Assembly: GCF_023895975.1 (NCBI RefSeq)
Contig: NZ_JALBWM010000001.1
Location: 1-64,000 of the forward strand
Reading direction: 5' to 3'
DNA: 64,000 nt
Origin: Microbulbifer okhotskensis
Lineage (GTDB): Bacteria > Pseudomonadota > Gammaproteobacteria > Pseudomonadales > Cellvibrionaceae
The position numbers and the translations under genes are program-made. Positions 1 to 7,709 of the stretch are shown piece after piece. Every line of letters starts with the position of its first letter. Positions within the stretch are counted from its first letter, which is position 1. The notes beneath the pieces were generated by a model that saw only the letters and a list, made by a program, of their open reading frames with translations, ran no database searches and had not been told where the DNA came from.

Positions 1-527
1 TCGAGATAGATAATTGGATAGACCCGATCCAGCGGTCGATTTTGCCACTCTGTAACGGTCTCCAGAACCTGCTCAGTAACCTTAGATACCAGTGTTGCTG
101 AAACATCGGCTCCGTACATTTCCTTGAAAGCATCGACAATGTCACGGGTACTCATCCCCTTCGCATACAGGGCCAAAATCTGATCGTCCATCTGTGTTAG
201 ACGAGTTTGGCCCTTGCGGACAAATTGAGGCTCAAAAGATCCGGTTCGATCGCGGGGAATGTTGATTTCAACTTCACCATGCTGCCCCTTAAGGCGTTTG
301 GAGCTGGCACCATTGCGGCTATTGCCAGAGCCTCGACCAGCGGCATCATGCTTTGTATACCCGAGGTGCTCATCCAGCTCAGCCCCCAGGGCTGCTTCGA
401 CCGTCATCTTGATAAGCTTCTGAGTGAGGCTGTTGAGGTCGGCTTCAGATTTAACACCCTTTGCTAGCTCTGTGATATTGGCACTGAGTTGCTGCTCGAG
501 GTCTTTATCGTTCATTGTTTTGCTCAT
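1..527 (-). CDS. IS256-family transposase, 5' part (cut by window edge)
   Basis: This is the N-terminal 175 codons of a DDE transposase of the IS256/Mutator type; the rest lies beyond base 1. The frame is open from the ATG at 527 to the edge. It reads MSKTMNDKDLEQQL, then a segment with ALGAELDEHLGY, a Gly/Ser/Asn/Arg-rich stretch (GRGSGNSRNG), IPRDRTGSFEPQ, and GMSTRDI ahead of VYPIIYL. These are the usual landmarks of the IS256 N-terminal region, and VYPIIYLD normally leads to the first catalytic Asp, so the cut falls just at the catalytic core. No frameshift or stop is visible in the part present, so the element may be intact. A matching terminal repeat lies about 30 bp upstream. Family assignment is firm; activity cannot be judged. 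Confidence 0.9.
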   Translation of the reverse strand, partial: MSKTMNDKDLEQQLSANITELAKGVKSEADLNSLTQKLIKMTVEAALGAELDEHLGYTKHDAAGRGSGNSRNGASSKRLKGQHGEVEINIPRDRTGSFEPQFVRKGQTRLTQMDDQILALYAKGMSTRDIVDAFKEMYGADVSATLVSKVTEQVLETVTEWQNRPLDRVYPIIYL

Positions 528-559
528 GGGTTGCTCCGGTATAGAGTATGGGGGCATGA

Positions 560-587
560 GCAGTTACACAATTTAAATTACAGCCTC
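560..587. mobile_element. Probable terminal inverted repeat of the IS256-family element
   Basis: About 30 bp upstream of the transposase start the sequence reads GCAGTTACACAATTTAAATT and runs on to ACAGCCTC. Read outward-in this is GAGGCTGTAATTTAAATTGT followed by GTAACTGC, the layout commonly seen at IS256-family ends. The element probably ends at or near base 587. The partner repeat is outside the window, so the exact boundary and the target-site duplication cannot be checked. Confidence 0.6.
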
Positions 588-687
588 ATTTCATCGTAGT
601 TTTTCAGAGAATACCTGTAAGCGTCAATGGTAAGTTATATGCCATCGCTAATGGATTTACACCCATACATAGATTTTCGGCAGCGTG

Positions 688-1218
688 CTAAATAATTACT
701 GTGTATATTTTTAAATCCTGAAAGGTGCCATTAATTAAGTAGTAATTGGGAATGGTATCACTGTGTACACCACCTACCCGCTCGGCAACTGCAATACTGG
801 CAGTATTTTCCGATAGGCAATGGATCTTCAGAGCTGTAATGTTTTTTTGGTCTTTTAAATAGACGCCTATTTTTCCCAGAACCCGGGTCATTACGCCTCT
901 ACCCTGGCGCTCTTTACAGAGCCAGTAGCCAACTTCCGCACTATTCTTTTCCTGGTCTATCGTCTTGATACCAAAAATTCCGGCAACTTCACGATTAAAT
1001 ATTATCTTGTACCAGGCGGAGCCAAAATGATTGCTGTAAACTCTTTCATTAATATATTCCTGTGTCGAAGACAAGTCGACAACAGTTTTTGCCCAGTAAA
1101 GATATCTTTCCAGTAATGGCCTGTTACTTTCTATGAGTTCAAAAATCTGCTCGGCGTCGCGCTCCATCAGTGGGTCAAGTTGTATCTCATTGTCAACGGT
1201 TATTTCTAATATTCTCAT
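688..1218 (-). CDS. GNAT N-acetyltransferase, RimJ/RimL type
   Basis: A 176-residue single-domain acetyltransferase that would use acetyl-CoA, by family most often on protein N termini or small amines. The N terminus (residues 18-40) has the RDAEQIFELIESNRPLLERY pattern of the RimL/YdaF group. AEVGYWL is followed by KERQGRGVMTRVLG, the Q/RxxGxG/A acetyl-CoA loop, and a C-terminal IAVAERVGGVHSDTIPNYY as in RimL-like enzymes. The length is normal. No good Shine-Dalgarno is seen before the ATG. It sits alone between the IS end and an AT-rich gene-free stretch. The substrate is unknown. Confidence 0.8.
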   Translation of the reverse strand: MRILEITVDNEIQLDPLMERDAEQIFELIESNRPLLERYLYWAKTVVDLSSTQEYINERVYSNHFGSAWYKIIFNREVAGIFGIKTIDQEKNSAEVGYWLCKERQGRGVMTRVLGKIGVYLKDQKNITALKIHCLSENTASIAVAERVGGVHSDTIPNYYLINGTFQDLKIYTVII

Positions 1219-2106
1219 ATTTAAAGGTTTTAATTATTTCTGTACTAATGCAAAGTGCGTTTGGCTATTTTTAAAATTAACCTACTCACAATATTGTTCT
1301 TGCAAGGTGTTGCGAAACAGTTTGTTTGGTGTGTAAGTTGTTGGCGATGGCTGTTAGTATAAAGAGTAGATAACTCGAATCTTTGTGGTTCCTCCTCAGA
1401 GTACTGGTAGAGAGATCGGGTGGCAGCGAAGAGACTTTTTACCAGAAAATTTTTTTGAGCTCAATTATTATTCAATCGAGTGTTCTGGTGAGTTATCCTC
1501 AATAAATTCCAATAATTTATTAAGCTCGATTTGGGGCGCGGATGAATATTGTCCTATCCTGCGAGCAACAAGTAGATATCTTAGGGTATAGAAGTGTTTT
1601 ATTAGAAATACCTGGTCGCAGTGTAAATGACATTTATAGTTGGTCCTGGTGATACTTCGATAGTGGAGGATAGCTTTAAGTTTTGAATACATTTCCCTGA
1701 CTAAGTTGAGACAATTATCCGGAACTTGCTATCATTAAAGTAAGTGCTAGGAGATTGTATCCATTCGAGAGATACGAATCCCCAAGCCTTGCTGCCAGAT
1801 TCGATAGCAAATAAAATACGTACATTATGATCCGACTCAGTTTTCCGCAAGCGAGATATATTTTTTTGTAGATACGTTATTCTATCATATTGATATCAAT
1901 TTTTTTATTGGCCGGTTTATTCCAGTGCTATAACTCCGAGAATACTAATATTACATTTAAACAGGCAGTTGAGAGCAATGATTTCCCTAACCCAAATAGG
2001 AATGCTTGATCTGCTGTGGACTCGTGGCGGACAACCTCGGTAAGCAGTAGTTGGTAAAGGCCATAGAATTTTATTCTTCACAGCCCCAAATGATTACCGA
2101 ATAGAC
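1219..2106. other. AT-rich stretch with no supported gene
   Basis: About 890 bases between the GNAT gene and dtd. It contains only two overlapping opposite-strand frames of 68 and 74 codons (1385-1591 plus, 1468-1692 minus) without a ribosome site or recognisable family, and many stops elsewhere. Base composition is clearly more AT-rich than the flanking genes. It lies close to an insertion sequence, so decayed or horizontally acquired DNA is plausible, but nothing identifiable remains. Confidence 0.5.
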
Positions 2107-2544
2107 TCAGGTCTCCAGCATAAAAGTAACGGGACCATCATTGACTAATGAAACCTGCATATCCGCTGCAAATATACCGCAGGCTAGGGGAGAAAATTGA
2201 GTTTTAGCACGTCCTAGAAAATAGTTGTAGAGCTCTTCAGCATATTCGGGAGTGGCGCCGCAGCTGAAACTGGGCCTTAGCCCTCGGTCGGTATCCGCTA
2301 CTAGTGTGAATTGACTGACAACAAGTAGCCCGCCCCCTGTCTTTTGCAAGTTGAGATTCATACGCCCCTTTTCATCAGGGAAAATACGATAATTCAATAC
2401 CTTGTGCAGTAGTTTATCGGCGCTGTCGGAGCTGTCTTTGGCTTCAATACCGAGCAGCAGCAGAATGCCTTTATCGATGGCGCCCACCGACTGTCCAGCC
2501 ACATCGACTTGGGCATGATTCACCCGCTGGATTAATCCTTTCAT
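2107..2544 (-). CDS. dtd: D-aminoacyl-tRNA deacylase
   Basis: This cytoplasmic homodimer removes D-amino acids (and glycine from mischarged tRNA-Ala) from tRNA, a proofreading step of translation. At 145 residues it has the standard family length. Both active-site signatures are present: SQFTLVAD (residues 77-84) and NDGPVT (135-140), the latter with the Gly-Pro that enters the partner subunit's active site. It starts MKGLIQRV as in other family members. A GAGGTGAG-type ribosome site immediately precedes the ATG. It is transcribed away from the prolyl oligopeptidase gene, with a short shared promoter region of about 90 bases. Identification is secure. Confidence 0.95.
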   Translation of the reverse strand: MKGLIQRVNHAQVDVAGQSVGAIDKGILLLLGIEAKDSSDSADKLLHKVLNYRIFPDEKGRMNLNLQKTGGGLLVVSQFTLVADTDRGLRPSFSCGATPEYAEELYNYFLGRAKTQFSPLACGIFAADMQVSLVNDGPVTFMLET

Positions 2545-2631
2545 CTCACCTCTCTCTGTCTCTCTGGAACCTATGGCATAAATGGCCTAGATTAACGGAC
2601 TGATCCAAGTAGAGAAACTGAGAATAACAGT

Positions 2632-4740
2632 ATGAAGAGACAGATAGTGGCACTACTGGCTGGAGTCCTTGCTGCGGCGAGTGTTCACGCAGGGGATGAC
2701 TATCCGGGCAGCAAGAAGCTGGTACATGTCGATGAGTATTTTGGTCAACAGGTGGCAGATCCATACCGTTGGATGGAGGATATGTCCAGTAAAGAGGTGA
2801 AAGCCTGGGTGGGAGCGCAGAACGACCATGCGTTACCCCGTTTAAAAAACATACCCGGTTGGCAGAAGGTCAATGACCGCCTTTCTGAATTGTGGCGCTA
2901 TGAACGCTACGGTGTGCCCTACAAGAAGGGCGGTAGCTATTACTACAGTTACAACACCGGTGATTGGGACCAAAATGTCTTTTATAAGGCCACGAACCTC
3001 GGTACTGAGGGTAAGGCGGTACTGGATCCGCGTAATCTCAGTGAGGATGGGACCATTGCGGCCAGACGTCTCAAGGTAAGTCCTAAAGGCCGCTACCTGG
3101 CCTACGGTGTCTCAGATGGCGGTACTGACTGGACGGACTACCGTATTCGTGATCTGAAAACCGGCAAAGACCTTAAGGAGCAGCTAACCGGTATTAAGTT
3201 CAGCAGTGCCAGTTGGGCTGCTGATGAATCTGGCTTTTACTACAGCCGCTATCCGTTCAAGATGAATGGCAGTGCTGATGATAGCCAGCAGGTGGCTGTG
3301 TATTTCCATAAGTTGGGGGAGGCAAAAGAACGAGATCAGCAAATTTTCCAGATTACCGATCATCCAACCCGCAACCCTGAAGCCTTCGTGAGCCACGACG
3401 GTGACTATTTGTTGCTGTCTATTTTCGATGGTTACGACTCAAACGGCTTTTATTATCGCGATCTTCGCGTGGAGAGCGAAAAGGTCGTAAAGTTGCTGGA
3501 TGACTGGGATGGCCTCTATGAGTTTCTGGGTAACAAAGGCCGAACCTTCTTCTTTAAAACCAGTGCAGATGCGCCTCTGGGGCGTGTGGTAGCGATTGAT
3601 CTGGACAAGCCACAGCGCAAGTATTGGCGTAATCTGATTCCAGAGAGTCAGAGTGCTCTGCAAAGTGCCAGTCTGATGGGAGACCGATTTGTACTCCACT
3701 ACCTGGAAGATGCCAAGTCTCGCGTCCTGGTAACTGATACCAAAGGTGAGCAACAGTACGAATTGAAGTTACCGGGAGTTGGCTCGGTGTCAGGCCTGCA
3801 GGGCGAGCAGGATGCGGTTGAGACCTTTTATTCTTTTAGTAACTTTATTACTCCGCCAAGTATTTATCACCTGAATGTGCAGACCGGTGAAACCAAGTTG
3901 TTCAGGCAACCAAAATACGCTGCGGATTTTTCAGATTTGACAGTGAGCCAGCACTTTTACAAGAGCAAGGATGGTACTCGTATACCTATGTTCTTGGTGC
4001 ACAAGAAAGGCATGAAGCGCGATGGCTCCAATGCAACACTGTTGTATGGGTACGGCGGTTTTAATGTGTCTATTTTACCGCGCTTTTACAATCACTTTGC
4101 GGGCTGGCTGGATATGGGCGGCACCCTGGCGGTGGTTAACCTGCGCGGTGGTAGTGAGTATGGTGAAGCTTGGCACCAAGCGGGTACCAAAACTCAGAAG
4201 CAAAATGTCTTTGATGACTTTATCGCTGCGGCAGAGTGGTTGATTGAGGAGAAGGTCACTTCCCCGAAAAAGCTGGGTATTAATGGACGCTCTAATGGTG
4301 GGTTACTGGTCGGCGCCACCTTGGTACAGCGCCCGGACCTGTTTGCCGCAGCTCTACCTGCAGTTGGTGTATTGGATATGCTGCGTTATCACACGGCTTC
4401 TGCGAATGCGCGTCAGTGGTCCAGTGACTATGGCCTGAGTGAAGATCGCCAACAATTTGAGGCCCTGTACTCCTACTCGCCTGTGCACAATACCCGTGAG
4501 GGTGCCTGCTATCCGGCAACCCTTATCACGACTGCGGATCGAGATGACCGTGTTGTGCCCTGGCACAGTTATAAGTTTGCCGCAGCGCTGCAAAAAGATC
4601 AGAGTTGTGAAAATCCGGTCTGGCTTGCGGTAGAGACTCGCGCAGGGCACGGCGCCGGTAAGCCGGTATGGATGCAAGTAGAGGATTATGCAAACCAGTG
4701 GGGCTTTCTCGCTTACCAGCTGGGATTGAAAATCGATTAA
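2632..4740 (+). CDS. Exported prolyl oligopeptidase family serine peptidase (S9A)
   Basis: A 702-residue peptidase with a cleavable signal peptide (residues 1-20, MKRQIVALLAGVLAAASVHA), so probably periplasmic or secreted. It should cut short peptides after proline. The family layout is complete: an N-terminal segment with DPYRWMED, a beta-propeller (about 75-420), then an alpha/beta hydrolase domain. The catalytic triad is visible: Ser554 in GRSNGG, an Asp in ADRDDRVVP (636-644) and His673 in RAGHGAG. It is monocistronic between dtd (divergent) and an SDR gene 227 bases downstream. It probably serves nutrient acquisition, together with the DUF885 lipoprotein further on. Confidence 0.93.
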   Translation: MKRQIVALLAGVLAAASVHAGDDYPGSKKLVHVDEYFGQQVADPYRWMEDMSSKEVKAWVGAQNDHALPRLKNIPGWQKVNDRLSELWRYERYGVPYKKGGSYYYSYNTGDWDQNVFYKATNLGTEGKAVLDPRNLSEDGTIAARRLKVSPKGRYLAYGVSDGGTDWTDYRIRDLKTGKDLKEQLTGIKFSSASWAADESGFYYSRYPFKMNGSADDSQQVAVYFHKLGEAKERDQQIFQITDHPTRNPEAFVSHDGDYLLLSIFDGYDSNGFYYRDLRVESEKVVKLLDDWDGLYEFLGNKGRTFFFKTSADAPLGRVVAIDLDKPQRKYWRNLIPESQSALQSASLMGDRFVLHYLEDAKSRVLVTDTKGEQQYELKLPGVGSVSGLQGEQDAVETFYSFSNFITPPSIYHLNVQTGETKLFRQPKYAADFSDLTVSQHFYKSKDGTRIPMFLVHKKGMKRDGSNATLLYGYGGFNVSILPRFYNHFAGWLDMGGTLAVVNLRGGSEYGEAWHQAGTKTQKQNVFDDFIAAAEWLIEEKVTSPKKLGINGRSNGGLLVGATLVQRPDLFAAALPAVGVLDMLRYHTASANARQWSSDYGLSEDRQQFEALYSYSPVHNTREGACYPATLITTADRDDRVVPWHSYKFAAALQKDQSCENPVWLAVETRAGHGAGKPVWMQVEDYANQWGFLAYQLGLKID

Positions 4741-4764
4741 CGGGTAACTCCGACAGGGTAGGAG

Positions 4765-4797
4765 AATACCGGTGACATTGTGATGGCTGTCGGTATT
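4765..4797 (+). terminator. Possible terminator after the prolyl oligopeptidase gene
   Basis: AATACCG pairs with CGGTATT across a 19-base interval that has a further ACA/TGT pairing inside. A short T-rich stretch (TTTCT) follows. The stem is bulged and the U tract poor, so this is a weak call. Confidence 0.35.
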
Positions 4798-4967
4798 TCT
4801 ATAAACCGTTGGGGGAAGCCTTGAGGCTGCAACTGCATGGAAAATCGGGTGTAGCCAGCTTTGTCGAAATAGCGGTTCCACTCATCGGTTAAACCCTGCG
4901 AAGAGTGGCGTTTCCGGCAGAGAGTATCACTGGGTATAAATAATGATAAATATCATCCGGTGGATTT

Positions 4968-5957
4968 ATGAAACATGCCTTTGTAACTGGGGGCACCGGC
5001 TTTCTCGGTGCCAATCTTGTCGAACAGCTTATTGCCAGTGAGTGGCAGGTGACTGCCATGCACCGGTCCAGCTCAAACCCCCACCGACTGCGCAGTATGG
5101 GGGCTGAGCTGGTCGAAGCCTCGCTGAGTGATGTAGATTCCCTGGCGGCTGCTGTGCCGGACAAGGTAGATGTCGTTTTCCATATGGCGGCCAATACCAA
5201 TATGTGGCGTGGTGGCAATGCCCAGCAGTGGAAAGATAACGTTGAGGGTTCGGCCAATATTGCTAAAGTTGCCAGAGAAAAAAGCGTAGGGCGGATGGTT
5301 GTTACCAGTTCGATCTCTGCTTATGGCTATCACCAAGGAGTGATTGCAGAAGACAGCCCCAAGCTTGCAGATGATCCTCGCCATCATTATTTGTATACCA
5401 AAAAACGCGCAGAAATTGTGGTTCGTGCAGAAATTGAACGAGGTCTCGATGCAGTTTTCCTAAATCCTTGTGGCATTGTGGGAAAATACGATACCGGTAG
5501 CTGGGCTCAGGCATTTTTCCTGATTTCGAGGGGGCAGCTTCCCGGCGTGCCACTGGGCTCTGGATCTTTTTGCTATGCAGGCTCGGTGGCGAGAGCGCAT
5601 ATTAGTGCCTCTGAACATGGGCGTTGTGGAGAAAACTATATCCTCGCCGGCGCTGATGCCAGTTTCCTGGAATTCTTCAGCACCATTGCGGAATTACTAG
5701 ATCAACCGGTGCCCAAAAGAACCACTCCTGCTTTTGTGATCCGGGTAATTTCCGAAATTTCAGATTTTGTATCCCGATTTAATGGCCGTGAACCGGTAGT
5801 AACGCCGGAGAAGGCAGCTTTGGCTACGCGCCGTGTAATAGCGAGTTGCGCCAAAGCAGAGCGCGAACTGGGATATGATTCAACAGTGGAATTAGATGCC
5901 ATGTTGTGCGAATGTCGCGATTGGTTATTACAGGAAAAACTATTGGAGGTATCGTGA
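4968..5957 (+). CDS. NAD(P)-dependent epimerase/dehydratase, extended SDR
   Basis: A 329-residue cytoplasmic Rossmann-fold oxidoreductase of the extended short-chain dehydrogenase type, closest in look to dihydroflavonol-4-reductase-like and 3-beta-HSD-like proteins. The dinucleotide-binding motif GGTGFLG is at residues 8-14, the TSSISAYG serine region at 113-120 and the catalytic YxxxK at Tyr141-Lys145. The C-terminal substrate domain gives no clue to the substrate. The stop codon overlaps the GTG of a 29-codon membrane micro-ORF, so the two may be translationally coupled. Family confident, reaction unknown. Confidence 0.88.
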   Translation: MKHAFVTGGTGFLGANLVEQLIASEWQVTAMHRSSSNPHRLRSMGAELVEASLSDVDSLAAAVPDKVDVVFHMAANTNMWRGGNAQQWKDNVEGSANIAKVAREKSVGRMVVTSSISAYGYHQGVIAEDSPKLADDPRHHYLYTKKRAEIVVRAEIERGLDAVFLNPCGIVGKYDTGSWAQAFFLISRGQLPGVPLGSGSFCYAGSVARAHISASEHGRCGENYILAGADASFLEFFSTIAELLDQPVPKRTTPAFVIRVISEISDFVSRFNGREPVVTPEKAALATRRVIASCAKAERELGYDSTVELDAMLCECRDWLLQEKLLEVS

Positions 5958-6043
5958 ATCGTAACAATATTATTTTCGGACTGGTCGCCCTGCTTTTGGT
6001 TTTACAGCTTGTACAGTATTACTTTTTTTCTGGTGCCAGCTAG
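5954..6043 (+). CDS. Putative 29-residue single-pass membrane micro-protein
   Basis: The frame is GTG-initiated and overlaps the SDR stop (GTGA). A GGAGG lies at 5945-5949, four bases before the GTG, which is close but usable. The product reads MNRNNIIFGLVALLLVLQLV and ends QYYFFSGAS: a short polar N terminus, about 20 hydrophobic residues and a short tail. The tag gene starts 20 bases later with its own AGGAG. Small size makes chance possible, but the combination of overlap, ribosome site and a clean hydrophobic helix is suggestive. Function unknown. Confidence 0.45.
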   Translation: MNRNNIIFGLVALLLVLQLVQYYFFSGAS

Positions 6044-6063
6044 CCAGCGGTTTAGGAGTAATC

Positions 6064-6657
6064 ATGAAGGAGAAACGCTGCGGTTGGTGCCTATCGACAC
6101 CGCTTTATCAGAGCTACCACGATGAGGAGTGGGGCCGGCCGGTGACGGACGATCAGACCCTGTTTGAATTTTTGCTATTGGAGGGGGCCCAGGCAGGATT
6201 GTCCTGGATTACGGTCCTTAATAAACGAGAAAATTATCGCCGTCTTTTTGATGATTTTAAGGTGGAAAAAATTGCTCGCTATACCCCTAAGCGGGTTGAA
6301 AAACTGTTACAGGAGCCGGGGATCATTCGCAACCGGCTCAAAGTGGAATCCGCAGTAAAAAACGCACGGGCTACGCTTACGCTACGAGAAGCGGGTAGCT
6401 CCCTGAAGGATTTTCTCTGGCAGTTTACCAACGGGTGGGTGCTGATCAATCGGCCGAACTCTCTCAAGCAGGTACCTGCTAGTACCCCGGTGTCTGATGC
6501 TATGAGCAAGGCATTGAAAAAGGCCGGCTTTAGTTTTGTGGGTTCCACCATCATGTATGCGCATATGCAGGCCACGGGCATGGTCAATGACCACCTGCAA
6601 ACCTGTCCCGCGCATCAGCGCTGTGCCGACGAGGCGAAGGCTATGGGGCTTGTGTGA
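6064..6657 (+). CDS. tag: DNA-3-methyladenine glycosylase I
   Basis: A base-excision repair enzyme that removes 3-methyladenine from alkylated DNA in the cytoplasm. The 197 residues match the family length. Typical marks are the N-terminal RCGWC (zinc-binding Cys), the YHDEEWGRPV segment, LLLEGAQAGLSWITVL, the GIIRNRLKV loop and the C-terminal FVGSTIMYAHMQATGMVNDH with the following Cys/His residues (CPAHQRC) that complete the zinc snap. An AGGAG ribosome site precedes the ATG. It follows the SDR and micro-ORF in the same direction and may be co-transcribed with them. Secure. Confidence 0.96.
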   Translation: MKEKRCGWCLSTPLYQSYHDEEWGRPVTDDQTLFEFLLLEGAQAGLSWITVLNKRENYRRLFDDFKVEKIARYTPKRVEKLLQEPGIIRNRLKVESAVKNARATLTLREAGSSLKDFLWQFTNGWVLINRPNSLKQVPASTPVSDAMSKALKKAGFSFVGSTIMYAHMQATGMVNDHLQTCPAHQRCADEAKAMGLV

Positions 6658-6701
6658 GTCGGGAATAAGTGTGATAAGACCCCATTTCGGTAAGATTAAC
6701 G

Positions 6702-7523
6702 ATGGATATCAACAGTTTGGCCAGCAACTACTGGCCCCTATTGATCGCGGCTCTCTTGAAGCTAGGGGCCGCACTACTGGTAGTTGCGGTAACTCTTTTT
6801 GTTGCTCACCTCGCCCGCCGAGCCATCGACCGTTTACCGGAACGGTTCGATGTTACCTTGCGCCCGGTGTTGCGCAGTATCTCCAGTTGGGCCATTTATA
6901 TCGTCGGCGCCCTGTTGGTGCTGGATGCCTTCGGTGTAAATACAACCAGCCTGATTGCCCTTCTCGGTGCCACGGGTGTCGCGGTAGCACTGGCGTTGAA
7001 GGATACGCTACAGAATATTGCCTCGGGATTTATCCTGCTCGGACTTCGCCCCTTTCGTGTTGGGGATGTGATCCAGTTTGGTAGCACAATGGGCACGGTG
7101 CGGGAGGTGGGGCTATTTACCACAGAAATGGATGCCACGGATGGGTTGCGAATTACTGCACCCAATAATGCAATCTGGGGACAAACTCTCACTAACTTCA
7201 GCCGCAACAAGACCCGCCGTATTGAAATAGTCGCCAGCATCGCTTATGGCGACGATATTGAAATTGGGCTGGCAGTATTGCGTCGCCTGGTGGCAGCGGA
7301 ACCGCGCTTACTGGTCGAGCCTGAGCCCAGTTATACCGTGCGCGCCTTAGCTGACAGTGCGGTCAACTTACAGCTGCGCGCCTGGGCATCAACCGAAGAA
7401 TACTGGGAGGTCTATTGGTCGATGATGAAGCAATTGAAACCTGCGCTGGAAGCTGCCGGACTCACGGTACCCTTTCCCCAGCGCGAGCTGCATATCGTGG
7501 ATCGGTCTTCGAGTAAACACTGA
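6702..7523 (+). CDS. Small-conductance mechanosensitive channel (MscS family)
   Basis: A 273-residue inner-membrane channel that would open under membrane tension and release solutes on osmotic downshock. Three transmembrane segments lie in the first 110 residues (about 10-35, 62-80, 87-112). The third is the Gly/Ala-rich pore helix (LLGATGVAVALALKDTLQNI), followed by the beta domain (FRVGDVIQFG, GTVREVGLFTTEMDATDG, APNNAIWG) and an alpha/beta vestibule (ASIAYGDDIEIGLAVL). This matches the short E. coli MscS type in length and order. It starts 44 bases after tag. Family assignment is secure. Confidence 0.93.
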   Translation: MDINSLASNYWPLLIAALLKLGAALLVVAVTLFVAHLARRAIDRLPERFDVTLRPVLRSISSWAIYIVGALLVLDAFGVNTTSLIALLGATGVAVALALKDTLQNIASGFILLGLRPFRVGDVIQFGSTMGTVREVGLFTTEMDATDGLRITAPNNAIWGQTLTNFSRNKTRRIEIVASIAYGDDIEIGLAVLRRLVAAEPRLLVEPEPSYTVRALADSAVNLQLRAWASTEEYWEVYWSMMKQLKPALEAAGLTVPFPQRELHIVDRSSSKH

Positions 7524-7709
7524 TCGCTTTACTGATTGGTCACTGGTCTTAATTTCGGACCCTTGCATCTATTTTTAGGAAGAAAACCTGCGATCTGCTT
7601 CGACTCGACGCACAGATATGGCGTTTGGGGGGGCTTTGATCGACACCTAGCTGATTTCGTGTCAAAGTTAGCGGCGTTTTTTTGTACAACTTTTGATCGA
7701 GATAGAAAG

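Noticed and set aside
1385-1692. Two small overlapping opposite-strand frames (68 and 74 codons)
   Set aside because: No ribosome site, no recognisable family, AT-rich composition and mutual overlap. They may be decayed DNA but cannot be supported as genes.
7536-7709. N-terminal extension of the DUF885 protein
   Set aside because: The extra 58 codons would bury the lipoprotein signal that starts at 7710.
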